Shown: piece by piece, positions 1 through 9,188 of the stretch
Numbering within the stretch: position 1 is the first letter of the stretch
Layout of the letters: each line of letters starts with the position of its first letter
DNA from: CAVTLG01 sp963735495
Lineage (GTDB): Bacteria; Chloroflexota; Ktedonobacteria; Ktedonobacterales; Ktedonobacteraceae
Assembly (NCBI GenBank): GCA_963735495.1
Contig: CAVTLG010000010.1
Span: 186,001 to 250,000, forward strand
Direction of reading: 5' to 3'
DNA: 64,000 bases
Made by a program: the position numbers and the translations under genes
The notes under the pieces: model-generated
Database searches by the model: none
What the model was told of the DNA's origin: nothing
The model's input: only the letters and a program-made list of their open reading frames with translations

Positions 1-255
1 TGTGTCATTACCATCGCCGAGCCATCCGGCTGTTATCGGAGTGTCACAGGAACTATCGAAGGTGTGATTGCGCGTGAACCGCGTGGGGAGCACGGCTTCG
101 GCTATGACCCGATTTTTCTGGTCCCGGAGCTAGCAAAGACCACTGCGGAAATCTCACCAGAGCATAAAAATCGTATCAGTCATCGAGGACTTGCAGCACG
201 CCAGGCTCGTGCGCTGCTTGAAGACTGGCCTCTCCCTTCATCTTCCGCGTGCTAG
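1..255 (+). CDS. rdgB: RdgB/HAM1-type non-canonical purine NTP pyrophosphatase, C-terminal part
   Basis: The open frame runs in from the left edge, so only about the last 84 residues are present. The stretch GEHGFGYDPIFLVPE followed by AEISPEHKNRISHRG is the C-terminal signature of the RdgB/HAM1 (ITPase) family, which hydrolyses dITP/XTP to monophosphates and keeps deaminated purines out of DNA and RNA. The start is outside the window. The downstream nuclease gene begins 57 bases after the stop on the same strand, so co-transcription is possible. Confidence 0.9.
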   Translation, partial: CVITIAEPSGCYRSVTGTIEGVIAREPRGEHGFGYDPIFLVPELAKTTAEISPEHKNRISHRGLAARQARALLEDWPLPSSSAC

Positions 256-311
256 CAGAAGAGGCCGCGTACAGAAGTAGTCGAGAGAGACATAAGGAAC
301 AGGTAGGTTAT

Positions 312-3300
312 ATGGCGAAAAAGTCTGCCATGCATATTGCCCTTGATTTAGAGACCACCGGCTTACATCCTGAGCAGGATGTAATTCTTGAGGTCGCGGC
401 CATCAAATTTCAGGGTCATGAAATCATTGATACCTTTGAGACCTTTGTTGCCCCTGGCCGGTCCATCCCCTACCGTGTACAGCGTTTGACCGGTATTAAA
501 CCTGGCGACCTGACTGCTGCGCCGCCTTTTTCCGCCATTGCCAATCAACTGCAAAATTTTTTGCTGGATCTACCCATTGTGGGGCACAGTATCCCTTTTG
601 ACGTCCATTTCTTGCAGCGCCGTGGTCTGGCGCGCGCCAATCCACTCATTGACACGTTCGAGCTAGCGACCGTATTGCTGCCTTCGCTGGTCAGTTACAA
701 CCTGGGGCAGGTGGCCGAAGCGTTAGGTGTGAGCGTGCCGCAGGACCGCCATCGTGCCATGGTTGATACCGTGCTGGCGATGGAAGTATTTCTCGCATTG
801 CGTCAACGTCTGGCGTCCGTGGATCTTGCCTTGCTCAACGACCTGGCGAACCTGGACGCGCCGCGCTCCTGGCCTTTATTGCACTTTTTTCGCCAGGAAC
901 TACGGGATCGGCAGGAGCAAGATGGTCTGCGCGGCTCTTTAGCCCGTGGTAGTCTGGGTGATCGTTTTGCTGCGCAGCTTGGTATGGACCCGCGCGTGTT
1001 ATCCTTTGCCGTCGCCCGTCAGTCGCAGAGCGAGCAAACAACTCCGCCACCTCCGGTTCTGCCATGCCCAAATCCCCTTCTGAACACGCTTGAGCACCTG
1101 CAAACGCAGGCCGAGGCAGCGCCTGAGCAGGAGCAGTCACCCTCTATCTCAAAGGGTTTCCAGGCTGCGCGCACGGCTGTCCGCGCAGCCCTGGAGCAAC
1201 GCACATCATTGCTCATGGAAGTCACTATTGGCGGCCACGATTATACGCCTGCGCTGCTTCCTGCGCTGGAGTGGCTTACAGAAACTACCGAGCAAACAAC
1301 ACAACCCCGGCGACTTGTCATTGCCTGTAGTACGCAGCAGGGAGCGCGTCGTCTGCTGGAAACAACCTTACCGCGTCTGCAAGCCATTGTGCACAGCCAG
1401 TTGCCAGTGGCATATCTGGCGGAAGAGGGTGGATATCTGTGTACGCATCGCTGGTTTGGCGCGGCCTTGCGTCGTACGAGTGGTGAATTGACTGCCGAGC
1501 AAGCCCGTGGAGTAGCAAAACTTGGCTTATGGGCGCAGCAGACATCCTATGGTGAGCGGAGTGAACTGACATTGTTGCAGCAGGAGAACACTGCCTGGGG
1601 GCGTATTTCGTCCGGTATCGAGCGTCTGCCGTCGGCGGACAAGCGTGCTGGTTCCATGTATGAGCGTTGTACTTATCGGCGCAAGGGCTACTGTTTTGTC
1701 AGTCTGGCTGAGGAGCGTGTGAACGCTGCCAGCATCGTCGTGACAACGCACGGGGGACTCATCGACGATCTTTCGCACGGCGCGCACTCGCTGCTAGCCT
1801 CTATAGAGTATCGTCTGGTACTCGACGCGGATCTATTAGAAGAAGAAAATGCGCGTTGGAGCGGTAGCGATTTCGATCAAACGCGCCTCTTTGCTACCCT
1901 CAACACCATTGGGACCGAACTGCCCAACGGACGCTATCAGGGATTGCTAGCGCTGGCTGCACCATCCTTGCGCGCCAACGGTCCGGGAGGACTCTCAACG
2001 ACGCCGACTATTGCCAAAGCTGAGCTGGATGCGCGCATGCTCAACTGGTTTCAGAGTCTACGCCACGCGCGTGCGGCTGTGGAAAAGTTATTCGGCAGTT
2101 TTGCACAATTGCTGGAAGAACAAGCCCTGCAAGGCAATAATGGACGTGATAAGGGACGTGGCGATGCTGCTAATCGTGCTCATGCCGGGCGTGCTCATGA
2201 GCGCTCTGACCAGCCTTTGCGTTTGAATGGGCAGATGCGTCATCTCGGTGCCTGGATAGAGACAGAAAAGGTCTGGCAACAGGCGGCCCAGCGTTTACAG
2301 GCCGTGATTGACCTTGCGCGTGAGGCCGAAAAAATCATCGTAACAACGCAGCGCAGTCGCCATCGCCTGGACATTGGTAGTGGCGAGGATAGCTCGGTTG
2401 CTTCCGAACTGGTTGCTATCGCTCAGCAGCTCCATGAGCAGAAGCAGTTAGTGCAGCAGGCGATGTCTCTAGGTGAAAGTGATACTGTTTATTGGTTGCG
2501 TATGCCAGCAGTGCCGCCCTTCGCGCAGCAGAACGCCGTGCAGCGCCATAACGAGCAGGCGCAACCCGCAGAAGTTGTCCCCATCCTTTACGCGCAACTC
2601 ATACAGATTGCGCCATTATTGAAGCAGTCATTGTTAAAGGACAACGTCTGTACTATTTTTGCGGGTACTGCACTTTCTGTCGACAGCAGCTTCTCGTTTG
2701 TGCGTGGACGTTTTGGTCTGGATAACGACAGCTCACCAGCCTTTTCCGTCGTCACCGAGCATCACGAGCAGACATTATTCTACATGCCCAACGACGTGCC
2801 GGAGCCAAATTCGCCGCAATATCAACGCCATCTGGACGAATCGCTCGTTCAGCTAGCCACTGCACTTGATGGGCAACTGGTTGCGCTTTTCACCTCCCAT
2901 GCAGCCTTGCGCAGTTCTTATGCCACAATCAAGCCCTTATTGGAAACGCGTGGTATCCTTGTTTTAGGCCAGGGAGTTGATGGTTCTCCGCGTCAACTCT
3001 GGCAAGTGTTCCAGTCTCAGGAGCGTGTTGTGCTGCTCGGCACTGGTAGTTTCTGGGATGGTATCGATGAAATCACGCGACCGCCAGCGTGCATCGTTAT
3101 CACGCGTATCCCGATGCCCGTACTCAACGATCCGCTGATTGCCGCGCGTGCGGACCAGTACTCGGACCAGTTGCATCAGTTTACTGTGCCGATAGCTGCG
3201 TTGCGTATGCGTCGTGCACTCAATCGTCTGGCCTGGAGCAATACCCGGCGCAATGCCGTCGTCTTATTTGATCGTCGTATCAGTTCAAAAGAGTATGGAT

Positions 3301-3410
3301 CGATGGTATTGCACAGCCTGCCGCATTGTTCTCAGCGTGAGGGAGCAGCCTCGCGCATGTCCGAGACCATCCTCGACTGGCTAACGGCCACCGGTTCCTG
3401 GAACGAATAG
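312..3410 (+). CDS. DnaQ-type 3'-5' exonuclease fused to a degenerate DinG-like helicase domain
   Basis: The protein has 1032 aa. The ATG at 312 is preferred over an upstream in-frame codon because an AAGGAAC sequence lies upstream and the exonuclease domain starts immediately after it. Residues about 5-180 form a DEDDh exonuclease: LDLETTG (D, E), GHSIPFDVHF (D) and HRAMVD (H and D) are all present. Residues about 280-1030 align by eye with DinG/XPD-type helicases, including the two-cysteine stretch ERCTYRRKGYCF, GTGSFWDGIDE and the IPMPVLNDPLIAAR motif. The ATPase motifs are wrong: the Walker A position near residue 305 reads VTIGGHDY with no GKT/GKS anywhere, the DEAH box near 504 reads LDADLLEE, and motif VI near 966 reads RRALNRLAW. 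The exonuclease is probably active and the helicase half probably non-motor. Confidence 0.85.
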   Translation: MAKKSAMHIALDLETTGLHPEQDVILEVAAIKFQGHEIIDTFETFVAPGRSIPYRVQRLTGIKPGDLTAAPPFSAIANQLQNFLLDLPIVGHSIPFDVHFLQRRGLARANPLIDTFELATVLLPSLVSYNLGQVAEALGVSVPQDRHRAMVDTVLAMEVFLALRQRLASVDLALLNDLANLDAPRSWPLLHFFRQELRDRQEQDGLRGSLARGSLGDRFAAQLGMDPRVLSFAVARQSQSEQTTPPPPVLPCPNPLLNTLEHLQTQAEAAPEQEQSPSISKGFQAARTAVRAALEQRTSLLMEVTIGGHDYTPALLPALEWLTETTEQTTQPRRLVIACSTQQGARRLLETTLPRLQAIVHSQLPVAYLAEEGGYLCTHRWFGAALRRTSGELTAEQARGVAKLGLWAQQTSYGERSELTLLQQENTAWGRISSGIERLPSADKRAGSMYERCTYRRKGYCFVSLAEERVNAASIVVTTHGGLIDDLSHGAHSLLASIEYRLVLDADLLEEENARWSGSDFDQTRLFATLNTIGTELPNGRYQGLLALAAPSLRANGPGGLSTTPTIAKAELDARMLNWFQSLRHARAAVEKLFGSFAQLLEEQALQGNNGRDKGRGDAANRAHAGRAHERSDQPLRLNGQMRHLGAWIETEKVWQQAAQRLQAVIDLAREAEKIIVTTQRSRHRLDIGSGEDSSVASELVAIAQQLHEQKQLVQQAMSLGESDTVYWLRMPAVPPFAQQNAVQRHNEQAQPAEVVPILYAQLIQIAPLLKQSLLKDNVCTIFAGTALSVDSSFSFVRGRFGLDNDSSPAFSVVTEHHEQTLFYMPNDVPEPNSPQYQRHLDESLVQLATALDGQLVALFTSHAALRSSYATIKPLLETRGILVLGQGVDGSPRQLWQVFQSQERVVLLGTGSFWDGIDEITRPPACIVITRIPMPVLNDPLIAARADQYSDQLHQFTVPIAALRMRRALNRLAWSNTRRNAVVLFDRRISSKEYGSMVLHSLPHCSQREGAASRMSETILDWLTATGSWNE

Positions 3411-3445
3411 GCTGTACTCTTGAGTGAAAGGATCATCGCCCAATT

Positions 3446-5641
3446 ATGTCGCAGCAGCCAGCATCACCAGAAGAAGAACGCCGTAACCTCCGCGTTGTTT
3501 ACGGTGCATGTCCACATGATTGTCCAGATTGTTGTGCCCTGGAGACGCAGGTTGACGCGAGTGGACGTGCGGTCAGCATCCGTGGTCGTGCGGACCATCC
3601 GGTGACGCGTGGGTGGTTGTGTGCGAAGGTCAACCGCTATCTCGAAAGAGTCTATCATCCTGAGCGGTTGCTTTATCCACTGCGTCGTACGGGACCCAGG
3701 GGTAGTGGAGCATTCGCGCGTATTTCATGGGACGAGGCGCTGACAGAGATAGCCGAGCGTTGGCAAGCTATCATCGCGCAGCATGGAGCGCAATGTATCC
3801 TGCCTTACAGTTATGCTGGTACGCTGGGACTCGTGCAGGGAGCAGTCACCGACCAACGTTTCTGGAATCGCCTGGGAGCCTGTCGTTTAGAGCGTGCCAT
3901 CTGTGGTCATGCTGCAGAAGAAGCTGTGTTGCTGACCATCGGGGGTCGCCTGGCCCCATCGCCGGAGATGTTGGTGCAGAGTAAACTGATCCTCATCTGG
4001 GGGAGTAACCCGGCCAGTACCGCGCCGCATATCATGCCCTTCTTACGTCAGGCGCAGCACAATGGCACGCGCATCATCGTCATCGATCCGATACGTACGT
4101 TAACCGCGCGTTCTGCCGACCAGCATATCCAACCCTATCCCGGTACGGATGCCGCGCTGGCCCTCTCCTTGATGTATGTGATGGTCACTGAGGGACTGCA
4201 TGACGCGGACTGGCTCGCCGCGCACGCGATTGGCTGGGAGCAGTTGCGAGAGCGTGTCATGCAATTCCCACCCGAGCGAGCCGCGCAGATTACCGGATTG
4301 GCAGTTGAAGTCATCAATGAGCTTGCTCGTGCGTATGCCACGACAAAGCCCGCTATGCTCAGAATTAGCGATGGCATCAACCGTCACACCAACGGTGGAC
4401 AGACGGTACGCACGCTGGTCTGCTTGCCCGCTATAACTGGTCAATACGGACGCCCTGGTGGTGGGCTGATGTACAGTACCAGTGACTGGCTAAAGTGGCA
4501 CAAAGAAGCCGTTGGTCATAGTGCCGATCCTGCGTGTCCGCCTGCTCCGCGCAGCTTAAACATGAATCGCCTGGGAGCGTTACTGACCGGTGAGGCCGAT
4601 CCGCCGATTTACTCGCTCTATGTCTACAATGCCAATCCAGTGGCCTCCACACCGAATGCCGGAAAAGTCGTGGCCGGTCTGCAGCGTGACGACCTGTTCA
4701 CCGTTGTCCACGACCTGTTCGAGACGGATACGGCGCGTTATGCTGATATCATCTTGCCCGCAACCAGTCAGTTAGAGCAGGTAGATCTGCACAAACCGTA
4801 TGGACACCTTTCGCTACAGTACAACATGCCGGCCATCGCACCGCAGGGTGAAGCGCGCAGCAACTGGGATGTGATGCGCTCGTTGGCGCAGGCTATGGGC
4901 TTTCATGAACCCTGGTTGTCGGCTGATGCAGACGCTGTCATACGCGAAATCTTGCAGGAGACGGCGGCGTATCATCCCGCGCTGACAGGCATTACATTTG
5001 AGCGTTTGCAACAAGCGGGCGCGTTACCCCTGGCTATTCCTGCCGACGAGCGCGTACCGTTTGCCGATGGACACTTCCACACGCCTTCGGGCAAAGTAGA
5101 GATCTACTCTGAGCAAGCTGCTGCCAAAGGCTATGATCCACTGCCAGGCTGGCAACCTGAGCTAGAAACGCGTATTGGTACCATGCGTACCTCAAACGTT
5201 GCAGCCCGTAACGAGCGTTTACCGCTGCTCTGCCCGGCGGCCCATCATTTTATCAGCTCAACCTTTGGCAACCAGGAGCGCATGATCAGCAAAGAGCAGG
5301 CTCCAACGCTGCGTATTCACCCTCTCGACGCGGAGGCGCGTGGTATTCGCAGTGGGCAGCTTGTGCGTGTAAGCAACGAGCGTGGCTGGTGTCATCTGAG
5401 CGCTGAAGTGAGCGAGGACGTACGTCCTGGCGTCCTGGCGACAACCACCGTCTGGTGGCCGAAATTCAGTCCTGACCAGCGTAATGTCAATTGGACGACC
5501 TCTGACCGGCTGGCGGACCTCAATGGTGGCAGTACATTCTACACCAACCTGGTCATGGTTGAGCCTGCTCCCGACCTGGCAGATGGTCATTTAACGGATG
5601 GGTGGTCAGATTTTGAACGGAAGGGTGGGAACGCGATCTGA
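3446..5641 (+). CDS. Molybdopterin oxidoreductase (bis-MGD family) with N-terminal Fe-S motif
   Basis: The product has 731 aa. Near the N-terminus CPHDCPDCC followed about 35 residues later by GWLCAK matches the four-cysteine [4Fe-4S] motif of the formate dehydrogenase/BisC-like group. The middle holds the molybdopterin domain (WGSNPASTAPH, IVIDPIRT) and the C-terminus the MGD-binding beta-barrel domain (LRIHPLDAEARGIRSG). A cysteine in RAICGHAAEE sits where the Mo ligand is expected. The substrate cannot be told from sequence. There is no Tat signal and no neighbouring Fe-S or membrane subunit, which suggests a cytoplasmic enzyme working alone. It begins 35 bases after the nuclease gene with GAAAGGA upstream. 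Confidence 0.88.
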   Translation: MSQQPASPEEERRNLRVVYGACPHDCPDCCALETQVDASGRAVSIRGRADHPVTRGWLCAKVNRYLERVYHPERLLYPLRRTGPRGSGAFARISWDEALTEIAERWQAIIAQHGAQCILPYSYAGTLGLVQGAVTDQRFWNRLGACRLERAICGHAAEEAVLLTIGGRLAPSPEMLVQSKLILIWGSNPASTAPHIMPFLRQAQHNGTRIIVIDPIRTLTARSADQHIQPYPGTDAALALSLMYVMVTEGLHDADWLAAHAIGWEQLRERVMQFPPERAAQITGLAVEVINELARAYATTKPAMLRISDGINRHTNGGQTVRTLVCLPAITGQYGRPGGGLMYSTSDWLKWHKEAVGHSADPACPPAPRSLNMNRLGALLTGEADPPIYSLYVYNANPVASTPNAGKVVAGLQRDDLFTVVHDLFETDTARYADIILPATSQLEQVDLHKPYGHLSLQYNMPAIAPQGEARSNWDVMRSLAQAMGFHEPWLSADADAVIREILQETAAYHPALTGITFERLQQAGALPLAIPADERVPFADGHFHTPSGKVEIYSEQAAAKGYDPLPGWQPELETRIGTMRTSNVAARNERLPLLCPAAHHFISSTFGNQERMISKEQAPTLRIHPLDAEARGIRSGQLVRVSNERGWCHLSAEVSEDVRPGVLATTTVWWPKFSPDQRNVNWTTSDRLADLNGGSTFYTNLVMVEPAPDLADGHLTDGWSDFERKGGNAI

Positions 5642-5689
5642 AGCATGGGGAGCGATGTAATGCCATCCCCGCGCACATCTGGTTTCCTT

Positions 5690-6187
5690 CTATTCGCCGG
5701 TCTGCCCATCAATGGCCTCCCGCATCAGATCCGCATGACCATTATGTCGGGCGGTCTCCTCGATCATATGGATCATGATCCAACGCAGCGAAGGCTTATC
5801 CTTTCCTCTGTGCGCGGTATCGTCGAGGGATGACGCGGCAACAATCTCGCGTGAGCGCTTCGCCTCTGCTTGATAGAGCGTGAAAATAGCCTGTGTCGTC
5901 TCATCGGACTCGATACGAAAATCGGCTTCTGGATCTTCCTTGGTCCAGGGGAAAGAGACATCCTCGCCAGCGAACACATGTTGGAACCACGAGCGCTCAA
6001 CATAGGCTAGATGTTTGATAAGTCCCAGCAATGAGAGTCCAGAGGGGGTCATCATACGTCGCAGATCAGCATCGCTCAGCCCTTCAGCCTTCCATAAGAG
6101 CGTTTGACGGTGATAGTCAAGGAAGGTGGTGAGGAGCTCGCGCTCAGAGCCAATAAAAGGCGGGTCAATGCGTTTGGATGTGTCCAT
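5690..6187 (-). CDS. DinB-like (DUF664) four-helix-bundle protein
   Basis: This 165-aa protein has the DinB/YfiT layout. Candidate metal-ligand histidines sit in LIKHLAYVERSW (near residue 60) and in MIHMIEETARHNGHADLMRE near the C-terminus, a common pattern of the DUF664 subgroup. These proteins bind a divalent metal, and some are thiol-dependent transferases; the substrate is unknown here. The ATG at 6187 is preferred because AAAGG lies 6 bases upstream; the frame stays open 48 bases further without a better site. The gene is convergent with the oxidoreductase, their stops about 50 bases apart. Confidence 0.85.
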   Translation of the reverse strand: MDTSKRIDPPFIGSERELLTTFLDYHRQTLLWKAEGLSDADLRRMMTPSGLSLLGLIKHLAYVERSWFQHVFAGEDVSFPWTKEDPEADFRIESDETTQAIFTLYQAEAKRSREIVAASSLDDTAHRGKDKPSLRWIMIHMIEETARHNGHADLMREAIDGQTGE

Positions 6188-6507
6188 AACAATCCTTTCA
6201 TTAAGAAGCAAGCAATATCCTCTATTGTAATACAAATAGAGGTCAGAATTGGTCCCGATATGTGCGAAAATCTCTTGCGGTTGTCCAGGTTGGGCAGCCG
6301 CGAGGGATAATCAGTTATAACTATAGCAATGACGGAGCATGTACAGGACAGGGGAGATGTGTTACCATAACCTGAGAGCCAACTGCTAGCGTCTTATATC
6401 CAGGTGCGTGCGCCAATACGAAGCATGTATCACGCTTGTTTTGCCTATCGCGCGGCATCGCTTGCATGTGGATATAAGATGGTTGCGATTTATAAGGGGA
6501 GTGTAAT
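6188..6507. other. Intergenic region between divergent genes, with a degenerate repeat copy
   Basis: No gene was seen in these 320 bases, which must hold promoters for the two divergent neighbours. Positions about 6272-6288 read CTCTTGCGGTTGTCCAG, the 3' half of the hairpin module found intact at 49.5, 53.7 and 62.8 kb, so a decayed copy of that repeat family probably lies here. No convincing terminator was found. Confidence 0.4.
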
Positions 6508-6864
6508 ATGAACTTATACGAGCAATTATTAGTTGTAAGGGAGCGCCTTGAGGGCATCGGGGCGCATGATGATAGCATGGACCTGGTGGAAAAGCTCTTG
6601 AAGAAAGCTGAACCGGCCAGGCATGACAAGACTGGTATTAACCAGGTGCAGGTTTTACGTCATATGTTGCGCATGTCTGAAGTAATCGACAATTACAATA
6701 TTTACAACGATCTCCAAGAGTTGGTCAGCGAGCGCGATGAAACGGAAGTTGCGGCGCGTGAGGACGCTGCTCCGGCTGCTTATATAGACACCGAGCGTCG
6801 TCCAAAGCCGAAATCGTTCTATAAGGACAAGGCGCGCAAGGAAAAAGAGAAGAAAAAGGGCTAG
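6508..6864 (+). CDS. Hypothetical 118-aa charged protein
   Basis: No family was recognised. The protein is predicted alpha-helical and soluble, with a leucine-rich N-terminal half (MNLYEQLLVVRERLEGIG), an acidic middle, and a very basic C-terminal tail rich in Lys (KDKARKEKEKKKG) suited to nucleic-acid or membrane-surface contact. A GGGGA sequence 9 bases before the ATG gives a convincing start. It is convergent with pspA, the stops only a few bases apart, and no terminator was seen between them. Confidence 0.6.
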   Translation: MNLYEQLLVVRERLEGIGAHDDSMDLVEKLLKKAEPARHDKTGINQVQVLRHMLRMSEVIDNYNIYNDLQELVSERDETEVAAREDAAPAAYIDTERRPKPKSFYKDKARKEKEKKKG

Positions 6865-6867
6865 CTA

Positions 6868-7626
6868 CTATTCAGTGGCTGGCCCTTCAATTCGCCGTTG
6901 TTGTGGGTTAGGTCCGCCGAGTTGCATCTGTTGCTTCATGGCTTGCAATTGTGCTTCCACGTTCTGCTGTCCGGCAATCTGCTGCAACTCGCGGTCGAGT
7001 GTATCGCCGCTCCCTGAGCCAAGTAGTCCCTGGTCATTTAGCGTTCCCTGTTCAATCAGGGCATCCATGGCATTGGCGCGCGACTGCATATTGAGCACCT
7101 TATCCTGGGCGCGCTGCATGGCCTGGTTCATCTCGGTCATCTCTTGTGAGATCCCTGTAACGGATTCAGTGATCTTCACCTGAGCCTGGGCTGCGCTATA
7201 CTGAGCTTTGACCATCTCTTTCTGCGTGCGGAAAGCTTCGACACGTGCTGAAATATTGCGCTCCATGTCAATCAGCTTCTCTTCCTGGGCTTGCAGCTGC
7301 GCAATTTGCTGTTCGTAGCTATTCAACTGTACCACGAGCGCTTCTTTGCGTTGCAGAGCCATGCGTGCCAGATCTTCTCGGTTTGCCTGGAGAGCTTGCA
7401 GCGCCTGCGAGTCAAGTTTATTGGACTTCTCTATAAGCTGATTGCGCTGCAATTCCAGGCGTTTTTCGTTCGTGACCACGTCAGCAATAGAGTGCCGTAA
7501 ATTTTGGAGTTGTTCAAGCTGTTTGCTATAGGAGTAATCCATGACCTGGCCTGGATCTTCAGCTTTATCCAGGGCAGCATTCGCGCGGATGCGAAAGAAA
7601 TTCGCGAGGCGAGAAAAAAATCCCAT
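6868..7626 (-). CDS. pspA: PspA/IM30 family phage-shock/membrane-maintenance protein
   Basis: This 252-aa protein has the PspA/IM30 (Vipp1) fold: an N-terminal amphipathic helix (MGFFSRLANFFRIRANAALD), then DPGQVMDYSYSKQLEQLQ and a long coiled coil to about residue 180, ending in a Gln-rich tail. The family belongs to the ESCRT-III superfamily and oligomerises on stressed inner membranes. A strong GGAGGG lies just upstream of the ATG. No PspB/C/F partner is next to it. Confidence 0.9.
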   Translation of the reverse strand: MGFFSRLANFFRIRANAALDKAEDPGQVMDYSYSKQLEQLQNLRHSIADVVTNEKRLELQRNQLIEKSNKLDSQALQALQANREDLARMALQRKEALVVQLNSYEQQIAQLQAQEEKLIDMERNISARVEAFRTQKEMVKAQYSAAQAQVKITESVTGISQEMTEMNQAMQRAQDKVLNMQSRANAMDALIEQGTLNDQGLLGSGSGDTLDRELQQIAGQQNVEAQLQAMKQQMQLGGPNPQQRRIEGPATE

Positions 7627-7868
7627 ACATCCCTCCTGATCAGGTGCAGAGTTTATCTATTCAATATATACGTCCCGGACGAAAATACGTTGCTCTTCAA
7701 CTCTTACGATATGATAACACAATCCCGGCGAAATTCGTACTGCCTCACCATGGTAGATGCGTTCCTGGCAGTAACCTTGACGTTTGGAGAGCAGACCTTG
7801 ACAGAGCAGAAAAAATAAATTATATTTTATTTAACCCGACAGAGTGTAGAGAGTAGCGAGAAAATACC

Positions 7869-8588
7869 GTGACCAAAGAATTGCCATCTGAGACTGAAAA
7901 GCAGGTTCTGGAGCAAAGTTTGCTGCCTCCGACGCGTGCGGATTGGGTAGAGCAGCAATTGCGCAGGGATATCTTGTTCGGTGAGTTTGCGCCCGGTGAA
8001 CGGCTACTGGCAGCGGGACTGGCGAAGCGTTATGCTGTTAGCCTAACTCCGCTACGCGAGGCGTTGCAGCGTCTTGCTGCCGATGGGCTGATCACGTTGA
8101 CACCGCAACGTGGTGTGTGTGTTGCGCCTATCTCGCTGCGTTCAGCCGAGGAAATCTATGAACTGCGTTGTTTCCTGGAACCATTAGCGCTGAGTAAATC
8201 GCTGATGAGAGTTGACGAGGAATGGAGAGAAAACGTACAGCGCACGTATGCGCAGCTCGTCGACCTGTTAAATGACGATAACCACGGGATCGTTGTCGCC
8301 GAAGACAGCAACCGAGCTTTTCACCAGGCGCTGCTTTCTCGTTGCGAGTCGCAATGGCTATTGAACATCGTCACGATGCTTTCTAATCATTGTATCCGCT
8401 ATCGTTTCCTGTCTTTCAGAAACCGTGGAGGCCGAGTTGGATTGCTAGAAGAGCACCAGGCTATCTATGACGCCTGTATGTGCGGGGATAGCAATGCTGC
8501 AACGCAGGCCCTGGAATATCACATCAGGAGCACCCTCAAAAGCCTTATCGTTGCTCTCCAGGCAGCAGGAATCCAGGCAGAGGACTAG
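7869..8588 (+). CDS. GntR-family transcriptional regulator (FadR/FCD subfamily)
   Basis: The protein has 239 aa. An N-terminal winged helix-turn-helix of GntR type (GERLLAAGLAKRYAVSLTPLREALQRLAADG, read in two parts around residues 38-70, with the family's TPLREAL) is followed by an FCD ligand-binding domain that begins near EEIYELRCFLEPLAL. The start is a GTG behind a weak AGAGTAGCGAG. Regulators of this group usually sense organic acids and act on neighbouring catabolic genes, but no such gene is adjacent, so the target is unknown. It is followed by the promoter of alaS. Confidence 0.88.
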   Translation: MTKELPSETEKQVLEQSLLPPTRADWVEQQLRRDILFGEFAPGERLLAAGLAKRYAVSLTPLREALQRLAADGLITLTPQRGVCVAPISLRSAEEIYELRCFLEPLALSKSLMRVDEEWRENVQRTYAQLVDLLNDDNHGIVVAEDSNRAFHQALLSRCESQWLLNIVTMLSNHCIRYRFLSFRNRGGRVGLLEEHQAIYDACMCGDSNAATQALEYHIRSTLKSLIVALQAAGIQAED

Positions 8589-8651
8589 TCTGATGAGGGC
8601 AGCCTGAAGCTACAGAGCAGCGTGTCGTGCTGGCTAGTGGTGCGCTAGATC

Positions 8652-8680
8652 TTGCGACTCTTCTTCGTATAGCGTATAAT
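8652..8680 (+). promoter_or_regulatory. Predicted sigma-70-type promoter of the alaS T-box transcript
   Basis: TTGCGA at 8652-8657 and TATAAT at 8675-8680 are separated by 17 bases, a near-consensus housekeeping promoter. Transcription would start near 8687, just before Stem I of the T-box leader. Confidence 0.7.
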
Positions 8681-8704
8681 CAAGTCACTAAACACGATAT
8701 GAAT

Positions 8705-9028
8705 CGTCGCGAGGGACTAATCAATGTTGGTGCGAGCCAGCAGCGAGCCGGAGATGGTGCGAGTCCGGCATCTCACAACCGCATTGTCGCCCCCCTCTGA
8801 TCCAGCCCAGCACGTGCTGGATCGCGATGCGGGATGAACGCTACTAGGCAGAATGCTTGCCATACGGTAGCCAGTAATTCTGGCCGGTGGCCCTCCGTTA
8901 CCAAAGGGCAAGGCATCGAACGCATATAAATAACGCGTTCCGTGCCTGGCGAGCGGGAAGTCTTACACGCGCTGGCGTGGATTGACTTCCAATCCAGGTG
9001 GTACCACGGGCTACAACAGCGTATATTC
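8705..9028 (+). promoter_or_regulatory. Alanine T-box riboswitch leader of alaS
   Basis: The hallmark T-box sequence AGGTGGTACCACGGG is at 8996-9010; its TGGT would pair with an uncharged ACCA end, matching the A73 discriminator of tRNA-Ala. Stem I can be drawn with a base pair block GAGGG (8711-8715) with CCCTC (8793-8797), CAATG with CATTG, and an apical hairpin GCCGGA/TCCGGC (8747-8769) holding the conserved GATGGTGCGAG loop. The internal loop on the 3' side holds the alanine codon GCC at 8789-8791, the best specifier candidate; GCA at 8781-8783 is an alternative. The leader ends in a strong terminator before alaS, so readthrough should depend on uncharged tRNA-Ala. Confidence 0.9.
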
Positions 9029-9071
9029 AGCCCGCCCTGAGCATAGATAACATGCTCAGGGCGGGCTTTTT
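9029..9071 (+). terminator. T-box-controlled intrinsic terminator upstream of alaS
   Basis: A 15-bp stem, AGCCCGCCCTGAGCA (9029-9043) with TGCTCAGGGCGGGCT (9053-9067), is followed by a T run. It lies directly 3' of the T-box and is the off-state structure. Confidence 0.92.
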
Positions 9072-9188
9072 GTTTGCCCTCTAACTGCAATCTGGGACCA
9101 GCGATGCGGTCCCAGTGGCCAGGAACGCACTTATGCGACGAATTAAATTTTATAGTGAGCTATTCACAAAGAAAGGGAGCAGAACGTT

